A DNA stretch of 64,000 nucleotides from an uncultured Succinatimonas sp. Its GTDB lineage: Bacteria; Pseudomonadota; Gammaproteobacteria; Enterobacterales; Succinivibrionaceae. Shown here in pieces: positions 49,431 through 60,405 of the stretch. The notes beneath the pieces are model-generated. The model saw only the letters and a program-made list of their open reading frames with translations, searched no databases and was not told the DNA's origin. The stretch lies in contig ONFP01000022.1 in the NCBI GenBank assembly GCA_900317105.1, positions 1-64,000 of the forward strand. Direction: 5' to 3'. How positions within the stretch are numbered: the first letter of the stretch is position 1; each line of letters starts with the position of its first letter. A program made the position numbers and the translations under genes.

Positions 49431-49747
49431 TATTTGCTCTCCTTGTTAATCTGCTGTGAGGTAGCCTCAAGATCTAACTGAGTGCCCTCTGGAAGAGTAA
49501 CATAAGCCTTTTTCCAGTCTGAACGCTTGCCAATACCACGTGCAGTGCGACGTACTTTACCCTGGAAGTTTAGGGTGCGAACACCTTCAACCTTCACATT
49601 GAAGATCATCTCAACAGCAGCTTTGATTTCTTCCTTGGTTGCGTCCTTTAATACCTTGAATACTAGAGTATTCTTTTCCTGTGCAGCGGTGCTCTTCTCA
49701 GAGATAACTGGTGCACGAAGAACATTTAATAAACGAGCTTCAGACAT
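49430..49747 (-). CDS. rplW: 50S ribosomal protein L23
   Basis: A 105-residue L23 (E. coli 100) at the tunnel exit, docking site of trigger factor and [23 protein letters not shown] and the loop [19 protein letters not shown] are typical. It overlaps both neighbours by one base. Confidence 0.96.
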   Translation of the reverse strand: MSEARLLNVLRAPVISEKSTAAQEKNTLVFKVLKDATKEEIKAAVEMIFNVKVEGVRTLNFQGKVRRTARGIGKRSDWKKAYVTLPEGTQLDLEATSQQINKESK

Positions 49748-50358
49748 TATTTAAGCAACTCCTCTACCTTCTTAACAGCTGCAGAAGTCATTAGAACCTT
49801 GTCGAAACCAACTAGATTTACTGGGTTGAACTCAGCAGTACCTGGCTGGCAAACTTCTACTCTGTATAGGTTACGAGATGCTAAGAATAAATTCTGTTCG
49901 AAAGCATCAGTAACAATTAGAACCTGCTTTAGACCTAGATCCTTTAGCTTATTAACTAAAGACTTGGTCTTGTGGTCTTCTACCTTGAAATCGTCAACAA
50001 CAACTAAACGGTCCTGACGAACTAACTCAGATAGGATGCTGCACATTGCAACACGGTACATCTTACGATTTACCTTCTGAGTCCAATCCTGTGGCTTAGC
50101 AGCAAATACAGTACCACCTGCACGCCATAATGGAGAACGGGTAGAACCTGCGCGTGCGCGACCTGTGCCCTTCTGACGGAAAGGCTTCTTACCGCCGCCT
50201 GAAACCTCAGAACGGGTCTTCTGAGCTTTAGTACCGGCGCGTGCAGTGCTTAGGTATGAAACAACTACCTGGTGCACTAATGGCTCGTTGAACTCGCGAC
50301 CAAAGGTGCTGTCTAGCACTTCTAGCTGCTTGTCTGCGCCAACTAACTTTAATTCCAT
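49747..50358 (-). CDS. rplD: 50S ribosomal protein L4
   Basis: A 203-residue L4 (E. coli 201). The tunnel loop [20 protein letters not shown] is intact, with [13 protein letters not shown] following. In E. coli L4 also represses the S10 operon through the leader RNA. Confidence 0.97.
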   Translation of the reverse strand: MELKLVGADKQLEVLDSTFGREFNEPLVHQVVVSYLSTARAGTKAQKTRSEVSGGGKKPFRQKGTGRARAGSTRSPLWRAGGTVFAAKPQDWTQKVNRKMYRVAMCSILSELVRQDRLVVVDDFKVEDHKTKSLVNKLKDLGLKQVLIVTDAFEQNLFLASRNLYRVEVCQPGTAEFNPVNLVGFDKVLMTSAAVKKVEELLK

Positions 50359-50375
50359 GATCCTATTACCTCGGG

Positions 50376-51014
50376 TTAAGCTTTAAGACTTGGTCTTACA
50401 ATCACGTCACCGTTATTAGCACCTGGAACAGCGCCTTTTACGAGAAGTAGATTGCGTTCTGCGTCGATGCGAACTAAGTCAAGGCACTGTACAGTAACCT
50501 TCTCAGAACCCATGTGACCAACCATCTTCTTGCCCTTGAAAACTCTACCTGGAGTTTGGTTCTGACCGGTAGAACCAGGTACACGATGTGAACGTGAGTT
50601 ACCGTGTGTATAATCCTGGTGTAAGAAGTTGTAACGCTTGATAGTACCTGCAGTACCTTTACCTTTTGACTGGCCGGTAACGTCTACTTTCTTAACATCT
50701 TGGAAAGCGTCTACTTTGATCTCGTCGCCAACTTTGTATGAAGCTAGCTCGGTATCAGTTAAACGGAACTCCCATAAGCCACGGCCTGCCTGTACGCCTG
50801 ACTTTGCGAAGTGACCAATTTCAGCTTTGGTCATACGACTTGCTTTGCGATCACCAGTTGTAACCTGAATAGCGGTATAGCCGTCATTCTCTAGGTTCTT
50901 GATCTGGGTTACGCGGTTTGCCTCAACCTGGATGACTGTTACTGGAACAGATTTGCCGTTCTCATTGAAAACACGGGTCATACCAAGCTTGCGGCCGATT
51001 AAACCGATTGACAT
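50376..51014 (-). CDS. rplC: 50S ribosomal protein L3
   Basis: A 212-residue L3 (E. coli 209). [17 protein letters not shown] and the peptidyl-transferase loop [20 protein letters not shown] are present, including the Gln that is methylated by PrmB in E. coli. Confidence 0.97.
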   Translation of the reverse strand: MSIGLIGRKLGMTRVFNENGKSVPVTVIQVEANRVTQIKNLENDGYTAIQVTTGDRKASRMTKAEIGHFAKSGVQAGRGLWEFRLTDTELASYKVGDEIKVDAFQDVKKVDVTGQSKGKGTAGTIKRYNFLHQDYTHGNSRSHRVPGSTGQNQTPGRVFKGKKMVGHMGSEKVTVQCLDLVRIDAERNLLLVKGAVPGANNGDVIVRPSLKA

Positions 51015-51029
51015 TGTATTATTCCCCTA

Positions 51030-51524
<495 letters not shown>

Positions 51525-51526
51525 TT

Positions 51527-51554
51527 ATTATACTGAATTTTAGCTTCTGCGCAA
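51527..51554 (-). promoter_or_regulatory. Sigma-70 promoter of the S10 operon
   Basis: On the minus strand TTGCGC and a perfect TATAAT are 16 bases apart, with an A/T-rich run upstream (poly-A, TTTAAATAATT) that resembles an UP element. Predicted start near 51520. Confidence 0.7.
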
Positions 51555-51640
51555 GCTTTTTTTTAATTATTTAAAAATTACTTTCCAAACAAAAAGTTAT
51601 TACTCTGTCTAATTCAGAAGCTCAGTAGGAAAAAAATTCA

Positions 51641-53434
51641 CTAATGTTTTGTCTCAGGAATTTCATCAAGATGCATCTTGCCATACATGGTCAGGACGCT
51701 ATTTTTATCAAGAGCATAGGCTTTATCTGCAAGATTCAGACTGTCATCCATTCCAGGCAGACCGCTTATCCCCATAATACGTACTGTAAGATCAAAAATA
51801 AGATCATTTGAAAAATACTTATCCTTGTTCTGGACAAGTGCGTCATGGATTTTAGGATTATCCTGAACGTATCTATCAGATAGATAGACCGCCAAAGGAA
51901 TTCTCAGCATCTGACCATTGAGATTTACAGGATCATGACCGCCTACCACATGAGGATCCTCTCCATGATCAGAGAAGTAAATCATGGCCTTGAAATTGGA
52001 TTTCTCACTGGCCTTTGAGTATATCTTCTCAAGAATATAGTCTGTATAGAGTACGGTATCATCATAATAGTCCAGAGTCTCATCCTGTCCTTCAAATTTA
52101 ATAAACTCTGAAGGCAGTCGCTTATCGTACTTCTGATGACTTCCCATCAGATGAATAACCACAAATACGTTCTTGTTGTCATCAATGTTTGGGAATCTCT
52201 TTACTATCTCCTCGTCAAAGAAAACGCCTTCCATCTTTGAGGAGCCGTTTACCCAGATTTCATGATTTGCAGTAGAAGAGATAACAGTTACTGGGGTTTC
52301 ATAGACTCCGTATTTACGCTGATTACTGATCCAGTAGGTATCAAATCCAGAGGCTCTGGCAAGCTCAATGATTGAATAAGCATCAACAGTCTGCTTTTTC
52401 TGGTACTGATTTGCCTCGGTCAGAGAATAGGATAACGCCTGAACTGTCTGAGGCCAGGAAGAGTAGGCATTGGTAAACAGAATATGATTTGGATTCTTTA
52501 GCTGTTCACACAGATATGGAGTGTTTTCCCTATCAAAACCATAAGCCTGCATTCTGTCTCGAGTTTCAGACTCCCCAACCACGAGCACAAAAAGATTGCC
52601 TGAAGGATCAGTTGAGTCAGATAGCTTCAGCGTGTTAAGCTTATTGAGCTTTGCAAGACGCTGTGATTTCTGCTGTTTGTAGATTTCAAAGTTATCCAGC
52701 TGTTTTGACGTAACCTTTATTATAGAGAATGGCAGATAGTCCATTCTTGGCAGAGCCAGCCAAACAGATGAGGCAAGACAGAGGAAGAAAGACAGAAACA
52801 CAGAAAGATTCTTTGAATCAACCCCCTCAACCTTTCTGAAGAAAAAGGCATTGATTGCATATATAACGACCAGAGCAACAAAGGCCAGGAACCACATGAT
52901 ATTGAAATTACTCTGAATGAATTCTGTACCTTCTGTAGCATTTGTCTGTGCCAGAGCGATGATGATATCAGAGGAAATCAGCGAACCTGTGGCCACAAAA
53001 TAACAGATGAGAACTGAGGGAAGAAGAACAAAGGCAAAAAGCACCACATAGGAAATAACCAGACAGATTTTCCTTAAAAAAACAGTCTCTATGGCCAGAG
53101 CAAGAGCTTTTACCATGGTACAGGCGGAAAAGGCCACCAGGGAAAAAGCAACACCTTTACAGAAATCAAACAGCGATGTATTTAGTCCCAGCAGCAGAGA
53201 AAATACATAGACACTCAGATAGGTAAACAGAAAAACAATGGCAAATCTTATAAGTGGCTTCTTAAATACAGAGAGTCGGAAAGCCATAAAAATAGAGACT
53301 ATGCCCAGAGTCAGGTATATAAAAAAGGTTATATAACTGCGTAAAGAAAAATCATATACCCCATATAAAATCAGAGTCAGGATAACCGGCACCGCAAGAC
53401 TCAGAAGATTTCTCTTGTCCGAACTGAATATCAT
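51641..53434 (-). CDS. Phosphoethanolamine transferase-like inner-membrane sulfatase-fold protein
   Basis: A 597-residue protein with about eight hydrophobic N-terminal segments (to residue 230) and a periplasmic alkaline-phosphatase-fold domain. Motifs of the EptA/EptC/CptA group are visible: LVVGESETRDRMQAYGFDR, FVVIHLMGSHQKYDKRLP, YDDTVLYTDYILE, and the metal-site IYFSDHGEDP with GGHD after it. The acceptor could be lipid A, core sugars or another glycan. At the usual nucleophile position (GEST in EptC) the sequence reads GESE-T, so the attacking residue may be the adjacent Thr or the Ser. Confidence 0.78.
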   Translation of the reverse strand: MIFSSDKRNLLSLAVPVILTLILYGVYDFSLRSYITFFIYLTLGIVSIFMAFRLSVFKKPLIRFAIVFLFTYLSVYVFSLLLGLNTSLFDFCKGVAFSLVAFSACTMVKALALAIETVFLRKICLVISYVVLFAFVLLPSVLICYFVATGSLISSDIIIALAQTNATEGTEFIQSNFNIMWFLAFVALVVIYAINAFFFRKVEGVDSKNLSVFLSFFLCLASSVWLALPRMDYLPFSIIKVTSKQLDNFEIYKQQKSQRLAKLNKLNTLKLSDSTDPSGNLFVLVVGESETRDRMQAYGFDRENTPYLCEQLKNPNHILFTNAYSSWPQTVQALSYSLTEANQYQKKQTVDAYSIIELARASGFDTYWISNQRKYGVYETPVTVISSTANHEIWVNGSSKMEGVFFDEEIVKRFPNIDDNKNVFVVIHLMGSHQKYDKRLPSEFIKFEGQDETLDYYDDTVLYTDYILEKIYSKASEKSNFKAMIYFSDHGEDPHVVGGHDPVNLNGQMLRIPLAVYLSDRYVQDNPKIHDALVQNKDKYFSNDLIFDLTVRIMGISGLPGMDDSLNLADKAYALDKNSVLTMYGKMHLDEIPETKH

Positions 53435-53669
53435 AAAGTAGCCTTTAAGAATACAAAATCTTTATAAATCAGAGTATTAACGCCTTGTTTCACCAGGCGT
53501 CATATTTGTTAGCCGTATATCATACTCCAAAGACAGAAAAACACACTAATTTCTGATTAGCACCGACAGCTTAGATACAAATGTCGGTTTTGCAATACCT
53601 TAAGTATAGTCAAAGAAAAGTGATATAATCACCGCCTGTTTTCGTATATATAAAGGATATAAAACCAGC

Positions 53670-54329
53670 ATGGATTTTAATTTCAGACTGCCGGACAACT
53701 TTGCAAAAGACTCGCCTAAAAAAGATCTTAAACTTCCTGACAATGCCAATGGTCTGGTTGTTCACTGTTGCTGTGCCCCATGCTCAACAAGTCTTGTTGA
53801 ATGTCTAATCTTCAACAAGATCAGGCCTCTGATGTTTTTCTACAATCCAAATATCTATCCAACAGAAGAATACGAAAAAAGACGCGATGAATGGATTCAC
53901 CTGTGTGAACTGCTGCAGATTGAGTATGTAATCGGCGACTATGACTACAGCATGTGGCTTGATGCGGTAAAGGGACTTGAGGATGAACCTGAAAGAGGTC
54001 GCCGCTGTCTTAAATGCTTCACTCACAGACTTACAGTAACTGCTCTTTTTGCTAAATCCCGTGGTATCAACACCTTCACAACCACTCTGTGTACCTCAAG
54101 ATGGAAAAGTAAAAAACAGGTAGATGAAGCTGGATTCAGAGCTCAGGATAAAGTAGAAGGAACCTTCTACTGGGATCAGGACTGGAGAAAGGAAGGTCTT
54201 GTAGGCAGACGCTATGAGCTGGTAAAGGAAATCAACTTCTATAATCAGCTTTACTGCGGCTGTGAGTTCTCGCAGGTAAGTGCAAACTACTGTAAGAAAG
54301 GTATAGTTGAAAAGGAAGAAAAAAAGTAG
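53670..54329 (+). CDS. queH: Epoxyqueuosine reductase QueH
   Basis: A 219-residue member of the DUF208/QueH family, which reduces epoxyqueuosine-tRNA to queuosine-tRNA in place of the cobalamin enzyme QueG. Cys ligands and motifs are visible: VHCCCAPCSTS (about residue 32), FYNPNIYPTEEYEKRR, RGRRCLKCFTHRL, and YCGCEFS near the C-terminus. With queA and tgt at the other end of the window it completes the last steps of queuosine synthesis. TATAAT about 40 nt upstream is a likely -10 element. Confidence 0.9.
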   Translation: MDFNFRLPDNFAKDSPKKDLKLPDNANGLVVHCCCAPCSTSLVECLIFNKIRPLMFFYNPNIYPTEEYEKRRDEWIHLCELLQIEYVIGDYDYSMWLDAVKGLEDEPERGRRCLKCFTHRLTVTALFAKSRGINTFTTTLCTSRWKSKKQVDEAGFRAQDKVEGTFYWDQDWRKEGLVGRRYELVKEINFYNQLYCGCEFSQVSANYCKKGIVEKEEKK

Positions 54330-54331
54330 AA

Positions 54332-54361
54332 CTACACTGCTTCACAGAGGAAACAGTGTAG
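54332..54361. terminator. Hairpin between queH and pyrE (weak terminator)
   Basis: CTACACTG and CAGTGTAG form a perfect 8-bp stem between convergent genes. There is no T-run on either side, so termination is uncertain. Confidence 0.4.
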
Positions 54362-54370
54362 AAATGTAAG

Positions 54371-55012
54371 TTAGGCTCCGTACTGTTTTCTGTACTCGAG
54401 CATTGCTGGGATATGCTCTTTTAGCTTGTCATCGTTCTCAATATATTTGAGCAGATCATCAAAGGTAACGATGGAAATAATCTTAATACCAATCTGCTCC
54501 TCTGCCTCGGCAATAGCACTCTTTTCGCCTTTACCCTTTTCCATACGGTTTAAAGCAATAATTGCTGCCTTAAAATGTGCGCCATTCTCCTTAATCAGAG
54601 CTTCAGACTCGCGAATTGCGGTACCTGCGGTGATTACATCGTCAACCAGCAGAATATCCCCCTTTAAAGGAGCGCCTACCAGATTTCCTCCTTCACCGTG
54701 GTCTTTCTTCTCTTTACGGTTGAAGCACCATGGAACATTTCGGTTGTGCTCAGAAGATAAAGCCATGGCGGTAGCGCAGGCTAGAGGGATTCCTTTGTAA
54801 GCAGGTCCGAACAGGACGTCAAATGATATGCCGGCATCCACCAGGGCATGAGCATAGCATGAACCAAGAGTGGCCAGATCTTCACCGGTATTGAAACCGC
54901 CTGCATTGAAGAAATATGGGCTGGTTCTTCCTGATTTGAGAACAAAGCTGCCGAATTTTAAAACACCCTTGCTTAAAGCAAGTTCAATGAATTTTCTCTG
55001 ATATTCCTGCAT
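54371..55012 (-). CDS. pyrE: Orotate phosphoribosyltransferase
   Basis: A 213-residue enzyme, exactly the E. coli length, started at the ATG with GAGG six bases upstream. It joins orotate to PRPP in pyrimidine synthesis. The PRPP motif [14 protein letters not shown], the [13 protein letters not shown] loop and [11 protein letters not shown] are conserved. It is divergent from yicC. Confidence 0.97.
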   Translation of the reverse strand: MQEYQRKFIELALSKGVLKFGSFVLKSGRTSPYFFNAGGFNTGEDLATLGSCYAHALVDAGISFDVLFGPAYKGIPLACATAMALSSEHNRNVPWCFNRKEKKDHGEGGNLVGAPLKGDILLVDDVITAGTAIRESEALIKENGAHFKAAIIALNRMEKGKGEKSAIAEAEEQIGIKIISIVTFDDLLKYIENDDKLKEHIPAMLEYRKQYGA

Positions 55013-55151
55013 TTTTAACCTCGAAAGTTTTCGCACATCTTACATTATTATTACCAGGATTCCAAAACAAAAATGTTGTTTGCAAAAGAGCAGTGCAAAT
55101 GCTTAAAATGTTCAGGTAATTTGAAATCATTTCTGAGAAAACGAGGTAATT

Positions 55152-56015
55152 ATGGCTGATATTTCCAGCATGACCGGTTCATCAAACAGAATCATAAACA
55201 CCGACAGAGTTAACATCAGTATTGATATCACCTCTGTCAACAACCGCTTTCTTGAAATTTACCTCAAAATGCCGGATCAGCTAAGACATCTTGATTCAAA
55301 ACTCAGAAGCATTATTCAGGAAAAACTGACCCGAGGAAAGATTGACTGCTATCTTAGTTATGCCTTAAATGCTACAGATTCTCTTAATATCAATCAGGAT
55401 GTGCTGCATGCCCTGGCTAATGCAGTATCAAAAATAAACCAGGAACTGCCTCAGTCAAACGTTAATGCACTGGAGATACTGAACTACCCCGGAGTAATCA
55501 GTCAGGAAGCTAATCTTCAGGAACTTATAGATGAGGAGATTTTAAGAAACTTCTCAGAGGCTATTGATACCCTGAAAGAAAACCGCAGAAAGGAAGGAAT
55601 CAAACTAAAAGAGGCTCTAATCTCCAGACTGGATAAGATAGTCGAGTTATCTAAGATCGTTGGAGCACAGCTGGAGAAGCTGGTTGAGCTGGAAAGACAG
55701 AGAATTGTAAGTAAAATCAGTACACTGGATGTAAACGTCAATCCTGAAAGACTGGAGCAGGAGGTTGCTCTGGCAGCTCAGCGAGCTGACGTTCGTGAGG
55801 AGTATGACCGACTTCTGGCTCATGTTAAGGAAGTAAAAAGCATTCTTGAAAAGGGAGGCATCTGCGGAAAGCGCCTTGATTTCATGATGCAGGAGTTCAA
55901 CCGTGAATCCAACACTTTGGCCTCAAAGGCATCAAATCTTGAGATAACTCAGGTTGCGGTTGAGCTGAAGGTACTGGTTGAGCAGATGAGAGAACAGGTT
56001 CAGAACATAGAATAG
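55152..56015 (+). CDS. yicC: YicC family endoribonuclease
   Basis: A 287-residue protein, same length as E. coli YicC, with the opening SSMTGSSN, RGKIDCYLSY, and the C-terminal family block DFMMQEFNRESNTLASKA followed by ELKVLVEQMREQVQNIE. YicC is a stationary-phase stress protein with RNase activity that, in E. coli, works with PNPase on the small RNA RyhB. Alone, with its promoter shared in the pyrE gap. Confidence 0.93.
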   Translation: MADISSMTGSSNRIINTDRVNISIDITSVNNRFLEIYLKMPDQLRHLDSKLRSIIQEKLTRGKIDCYLSYALNATDSLNINQDVLHALANAVSKINQELPQSNVNALEILNYPGVISQEANLQELIDEEILRNFSEAIDTLKENRRKEGIKLKEALISRLDKIVELSKIVGAQLEKLVELERQRIVSKISTLDVNVNPERLEQEVALAAQRADVREEYDRLLAHVKEVKSILEKGGICGKRLDFMMQEFNRESNTLASKASNLEITQVAVELKVLVEQMREQVQNIE

Positions 56016-56043
56016 TTATGCTCCTGTCTTATGATGTATTTTA

Positions 56044-56066
56044 GTGGCTAGCCTTAGGTTAGCCAC
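56044..56066 (+). terminator. Hairpin after yicC (probable terminator)
   Basis: GTGGCTA and TAGCCAC form a 7-bp stem with an inner CC/GG pair around TTA. The following AAATGTTTA is a poor U tract, so it may only stabilise the 3' end. Confidence 0.45.
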
Positions 56067-56156
56067 AAATGTTTATCCAGAATGTTTTTATGTTAACTGT
56101 CGTTTCTATAGGATTAAACCACAGGTAAATTTAAACTTAAAGCACATAAAAACGGA

Positions 56157-58046
56157 TTAGATATAATTACCCTGACCTAAAGCACGAACAGCCTGAAGCA
56201 GACTTGCAAAGACAACAGGCACTCCTTCAACCCCCTTCTTCTGTATTGCATCCACCAGAAGCAGAGCCAACCCCGGTTTAGATTTGCGCTTAATTGCCAT
56301 ATCAATGATTTTATCAGAGGTCAGGCCCTTGCGCTGCTGACTGTTAGAAGAGACTCCTGCAGCTATTCTGAAAGTCTTGTCATATCCCTGAGAATACAGA
56401 TAATGTTCAATATCCTTCTGAGGAATAACCGTAAGGTGACGGTCACGTCTCTTGTTAGGAATAAAGTTTAAAGCCACCTCGGCATATTTTTTTCCGGCCT
56501 CGTCACCGTCAGTCAGAACATGGAAGGCAATACCCAGCTGTGTTGCCACCTTTATCAGAGGTTTCAATCCGCATTGGGCAAATTCAATAATTCTGATTCC
56601 CTCACAGGCCAGAGATATACCGAGAATTGAAGCTATCTGAGTTAGAATCCAGACTTCAGTTTCACCTTCAACCAGAATCCAGGTTCTTGCAAAGAATGCC
56701 ATTGGTCTGTTCATTCTGATATGGAATGCAATTCGTCTTAAATCATCATTGTTAAGAGAAGAGGTCTCAGGATCAATCTGGAAACAGACAGTATCATAGA
56801 ACTTTCTGTGTAAGCGTCTTAGAGACTGTAATGGTACGGAGGACAGCAAATCACCGCTGTTGGTGGTTACAATCTTCTGGGTTGCAGTTACTGAAAGCAG
56901 AGACCAGAAAGACAGTAGCAGTGAAGGATGGAAACGTGACTCAATATCCTCAATAATCATAATTGGAGAGGCATTCTTGTCTAAAACACGGTCACCCTGA
57001 GAGAGAAACAGTGCCGAAGCAATGTAGGTCAGTACCACCTTAGATCTTGTGAGGCCTGGAGCAGTCAGCATGTTCCTGATTGAAGACAGAGATTCAAGGG
57101 AAATTGGACTTTTTACAATCTCATCAATGTTTCTTGGGTTTCTCCTGACCGAATCTGTATCATTATCCTGATTGTAGTTGCCAAGATATTTATCAAGATA
57201 GGCGGTAAACATCTTAAGCAGCGAGGAAACATTCTCAGAGGACAGATCGTTGTCATTAAAGATAAGAGAGGCCATATGGGAGATTTTCTCTCCCTTTTTG
57301 CTTTTGGAGAATCTCTTGTTGTCCATACGACTGTCACGAAGTCTGAACACTGGATTCAGTCTGATAATTGTATAGAAGGCTTCTTCGTAGTTTTCAGTCT
57401 TTTTAAAACTGTCATTGTTTTTATTTACCAGATTATGAATAGTTACGAATTCATCCTTCTCCTCACTGTAGAAAGCCACAATCTGCCAGTGAATATAATA
57501 GGCTCCGCTGTCATCGAAATACCAGAATGGCTTTAATGCAGGATGTGATTCCGCATAACCTGCAATCGCACTTTCTCTGAAATACAGATCGATGTGAATG
57601 TGATTATCGGTTTTCTTGAAAACATCCTCCTCTTCCTGATGCTTGTAGTTGGAGATAAACCGGTTGATTTCAGTAAGAAAATCGGCTGCGTTTGAGGTTC
57701 CGGAAAGCTGTTCATTCATGATGGACTGAGCTTTTTCAAGCTTGTCCTTCTTGTACTGTTCCACAGCCTCGGCCTCAAAGGATATGGCCTTACGTCTGGT
57801 TACTCTTTCAACCAGATTTTCTTTTGGGAAAGTATCATAGGACTTGAGCTCTACAGGAACGTAAAGGTCTTTTTCTTCAAACTGACAGAGTTTTTCGCCC
57901 TGACCGAGAACCATCCACAGGGCGCGAAGGAGAGATGTCTTACCCCAGTGATTCTCACCGATAAGAACTGTGCTGGTATCTTCAAAGTTTATGGATAATT
58001 TACGGATACCACGGAAATTAACTACTTTAGCTTTTTCGAGATACAT
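56157..58046 (-). CDS. OLD-family ATP-dependent nuclease (YbjD-like)
   Basis: A 629-residue protein of the OLD family. The N-terminal ABC-type ATPase has Walker A LIGENHWGKTSLL and the later Walker B IMIIEDIESRFHP. The C-terminal TOPRIM domain has WILVEGETEVWIL and HVLTDGDEAGKKYA. It aligns well with E. coli YbjD (552 residues) throughout; about 75 extra residues lie mostly between the Walker motifs. Class 1 OLD proteins are nucleases linked to DNA repair and phage defence. It is a lone gene, not a Gabija pair, since no GajB-type helicase is adjacent. Confidence 0.87.
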   Translation of the reverse strand: MYLEKAKVVNFRGIRKLSINFEDTSTVLIGENHWGKTSLLRALWMVLGQGEKLCQFEEKDLYVPVELKSYDTFPKENLVERVTRRKAISFEAEAVEQYKKDKLEKAQSIMNEQLSGTSNAADFLTEINRFISNYKHQEEEDVFKKTDNHIHIDLYFRESAIAGYAESHPALKPFWYFDDSGAYYIHWQIVAFYSEEKDEFVTIHNLVNKNNDSFKKTENYEEAFYTIIRLNPVFRLRDSRMDNKRFSKSKKGEKISHMASLIFNDNDLSSENVSSLLKMFTAYLDKYLGNYNQDNDTDSVRRNPRNIDEIVKSPISLESLSSIRNMLTAPGLTRSKVVLTYIASALFLSQGDRVLDKNASPIMIIEDIESRFHPSLLLSFWSLLSVTATQKIVTTNSGDLLSSVPLQSLRRLHRKFYDTVCFQIDPETSSLNNDDLRRIAFHIRMNRPMAFFARTWILVEGETEVWILTQIASILGISLACEGIRIIEFAQCGLKPLIKVATQLGIAFHVLTDGDEAGKKYAEVALNFIPNKRRDRHLTVIPQKDIEHYLYSQGYDKTFRIAAGVSSNSQQRKGLTSDKIIDMAIKRKSKPGLALLLVDAIQKKGVEGVPVVFASLLQAVRALGQGNYI

Positions 58047-58110
58047 GCAATTCCCTAGTACATACCTACTACTAAAGTTAAAGTAGAGTGAAAATCAAAG
58101 CAATCAAATA

Positions 58111-58145
58111 AAAAAAAAGCCATGATAATAATCACAGCTTTTTTT
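58111..58145. terminator. Bidirectional terminator after cysS
   Basis: On the minus strand AAAAAAGCTGTGAT-TATT-ATCATGGCTTTTTT pairs fully with two G-U pairs and is followed by more T. It lies 14 nt past the cysS stop and separates it from the OLD nuclease gene. Confidence 0.82.
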
Positions 58146-58159
58146 CAGAAATTTAGCGT

Positions 58160-59530
58160 TTAAACACGATGCCAGGTTGTTCCCTGAGGTCCGTCCTCAA
58201 GTTCAATATGCATCTCTTTTAGCTTGTCACGGGCTGCATCTGCACGAGCCCAGTCCTTAGCTTTACGTGCTTCATTACGCTCTTTGATTAGAGCCTCAAT
58301 TTCAGCAGAATCATCGTCACCGGCACCAGAGGTCAGGAACACAGTTGGGTCCTGCTCTAATATTCCGAGGACTGAAGCAAGCTGCTTTAGACGTCCTGCC
58401 AGATACTGAGCCTTTTCTCCTGATTCCTTGTTGATCTGCTTTGCAAGGTCAAACAGAACTGAAATAGCGCCTGGAGTATTGAAATCATCATCCATATACT
58501 CCTTGAATTTTGCAGTGTACTCATCTTCAGCACTCTGAGGTTCAATAGGAGTGGTATCACGCAGAGTGGTATACAGTCTGTTAAGGGCTGCTCTTGCCTT
58601 ATCCAGATTTTCCTGAGAATAGTTCAGAGGACTTCTGTACTGGCCAGACAGCAGGAAGTAACGTACTGTTTCAGCGTCATAGGTCTCAAGAACATCACGG
58701 ATAGTAAAGAAGTTGTTCAGAGACTTTGACATCTTCTCCTCATTAATCATCACCATACCGGAGTGCATCCAGTAGTGAACATATGAAGAATGATGTGCAC
58801 AGCAGCTCTGAGCAATCTCATTCTCATGGTGAGGGAAGATCAGATCTGAACCGCCGCCATGAATATCAAATTCAGCACCAAGGTGTTTACCGTTCATGGC
58901 AGAACACTCAATATGCCAACCAGGGCGGCCCTCACCCCATGGGGACTCCCAGGCAGGCTCACCTGGCTTTGACATCTTCCACAGAACAAAGTCCAGAGGA
59001 TTGTGCTTGGTCTTAGCTACCTCAATACGGCTGCCAGCCTGCAGTTCTTCAATCTTCTGACCAGAAAGACGACCGTATTCCTTGAAGGAGTCAATATTGA
59101 ATACCACATCACCGTTGTCGGAAACATAGGCATTGCCGTTATCAATAAGTTTCTGAACAAGAGCAATAATTTCCTTGATATTGTCAGTAGCGCGAGGCTC
59201 AATATCAGGGCGCTTGATATTCAGAGCATCAAAGTCCTTGTGCATTTCAACAATGAACTGTTCTGCAAGATCTTTTGCAGGAATGCCTCGTTCATTTGCT
59301 CTTCTGATAATCTTGTCATCAATATCAGTAATATTTCTGATATATGTTACATCGTATCCTGAATAACGCAGATAACGTACAATCACATCGAAATTAACAA
59401 AAGTACGAGCATGACCGATATGACACAGATCGTATACTGTAACGCCACATACGTACATTCCGATCTTGCCTTCGTTGATTGGTTTGAATTCCTGCTTGCT
59501 TCTAGTTAGTGTGTTGTATATTTTTAACAT
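58160..59530 (-). CDS. cysS: Cysteinyl-tRNA synthetase
   Basis: A 456-residue class I synthetase (E. coli 461). HIGH motif [16 protein letters not shown] motif [10 protein letters not shown], and the zinc-binding Cys and His residues at YVCGVT, ECSAM and HHENE are in place. The C-terminal anticodon-binding part ends with [13 protein letters not shown]. Transcribed alone with a strong terminator. Confidence 0.97.
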   Translation of the reverse strand: MLKIYNTLTRSKQEFKPINEGKIGMYVCGVTVYDLCHIGHARTFVNFDVIVRYLRYSGYDVTYIRNITDIDDKIIRRANERGIPAKDLAEQFIVEMHKDFDALNIKRPDIEPRATDNIKEIIALVQKLIDNGNAYVSDNGDVVFNIDSFKEYGRLSGQKIEELQAGSRIEVAKTKHNPLDFVLWKMSKPGEPAWESPWGEGRPGWHIECSAMNGKHLGAEFDIHGGGSDLIFPHHENEIAQSCCAHHSSYVHYWMHSGMVMINEEKMSKSLNNFFTIRDVLETYDAETVRYFLLSGQYRSPLNYSQENLDKARAALNRLYTTLRDTTPIEPQSAEDEYTAKFKEYMDDDFNTPGAISVLFDLAKQINKESGEKAQYLAGRLKQLASVLGILEQDPTVFLTSGAGDDDSAEIEALIKERNEARKAKDWARADAARDKLKEMHIELEDGPQGTTWHRV

Positions 59531-59888
59531 TTTTTATCTCTGCGTTCCGTCATTTATCCTCATAAAAAGAAGATACGACGTAATATTTGGGAAAAAGATT
59601 TTACCCAGAAAACTGATTTATATTTACAAATGCCGTGGATTATATCATTTTTTTGCTGCTATATCACCGAAAAGCCGAGTCTGTATCCACTATACTTCCT
59701 TTTTTTTATCGATATGGAGCAGAAGCTGTTTTAAGTAAATACGGGAGCTCAATTTTTTTATAAATTAGAAGAATTCTGCGGTATTTCTCCTTCAATACGA
59801 GTTAAAGTTCTTAAAAACTGTAAAAAAAAGCTCATTCGTTGTAAAATGCATCAGATTATTTTTCATCATCTTATTAGAGAGAACTTAA
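59531..59888. other. Divergent intergenic region cysS/ppiB
   Basis: About 360 AT-rich bases that must hold the two divergent promoters. A -10/-35 pair is not obvious. GAGAG just before the ppiB ATG is its ribosome site. No hairpin or repeat stands out. Confidence 0.35.
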
Positions 59889-60383
59889 ATGATTACTTTA
59901 AAAACTACCCTAGGTGATATCGTCATTGAGCTTGATTATGATAAGGCTCCTAATACCGCTAAAAACTTTGAGGACTATGTAAAGTCAGGTTTCTACAAGG
60001 GAACCATTTTCCACAGAGTTATTAAGGGCTTTATGATCCAGGGTGGCGGTCTTGAGAAGGACATGAATCAGAAACAGACCAATGCTCCTATCAAGAACGA
60101 GGCAGATAATGGTCTTAAGAATGATCGCGGAACTATTGCAATGGCAAGAACAATGGATCCTCATTCTGCAACTGCACAGTTCTTCATCAACACTGTTAAC
60201 AACGATATGCTGAACTTCCGTTCAAAGGATATGAACGGCTGGGGCTACTGTGTATTTGGCAAGGTAGTATCAGGAATGGAAGTTGTAGACAAGATCGAAG
60301 CTTCAAAGACCACTACCGTTGCTTACTATCAGGACGTTCCTGTAGAAACTATCGAGATTTTAGACGCTACTGTTGAAGCATAA
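59889..60383 (+). CDS. ppiB: Cytoplasmic peptidyl-prolyl cis-trans isomerase (cyclophilin B)
   Basis: A 164-residue cyclophilin, same length as E. coli PpiB and without a signal peptide. The active-site blocks [17 protein letters not shown] (Arg of FHRV) and [12 protein letters not shown] are present. It catalyses proline isomerisation in folding. lpxH follows after 22 nt, the same pair and order as in many gammaproteobacteria. Confidence 0.95.
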   Translation: MITLKTTLGDIVIELDYDKAPNTAKNFEDYVKSGFYKGTIFHRVIKGFMIQGGGLEKDMNQKQTNAPIKNEADNGLKNDRGTIAMARTMDPHSATAQFFINTVNNDMLNFRSKDMNGWGYCVFGKVVSGMEVVDKIEASKTTTVAYYQDVPVETIEILDATVEA

Positions 60384-60405
60384 TCTCGAATAAGAAGAAT
60401 CAGAC

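Noticed and set aside
56157..58046. Gabija defence system
   Set aside because: The nuclease aligns with YbjD along its length and no GajB-type helicase gene is adjacent.
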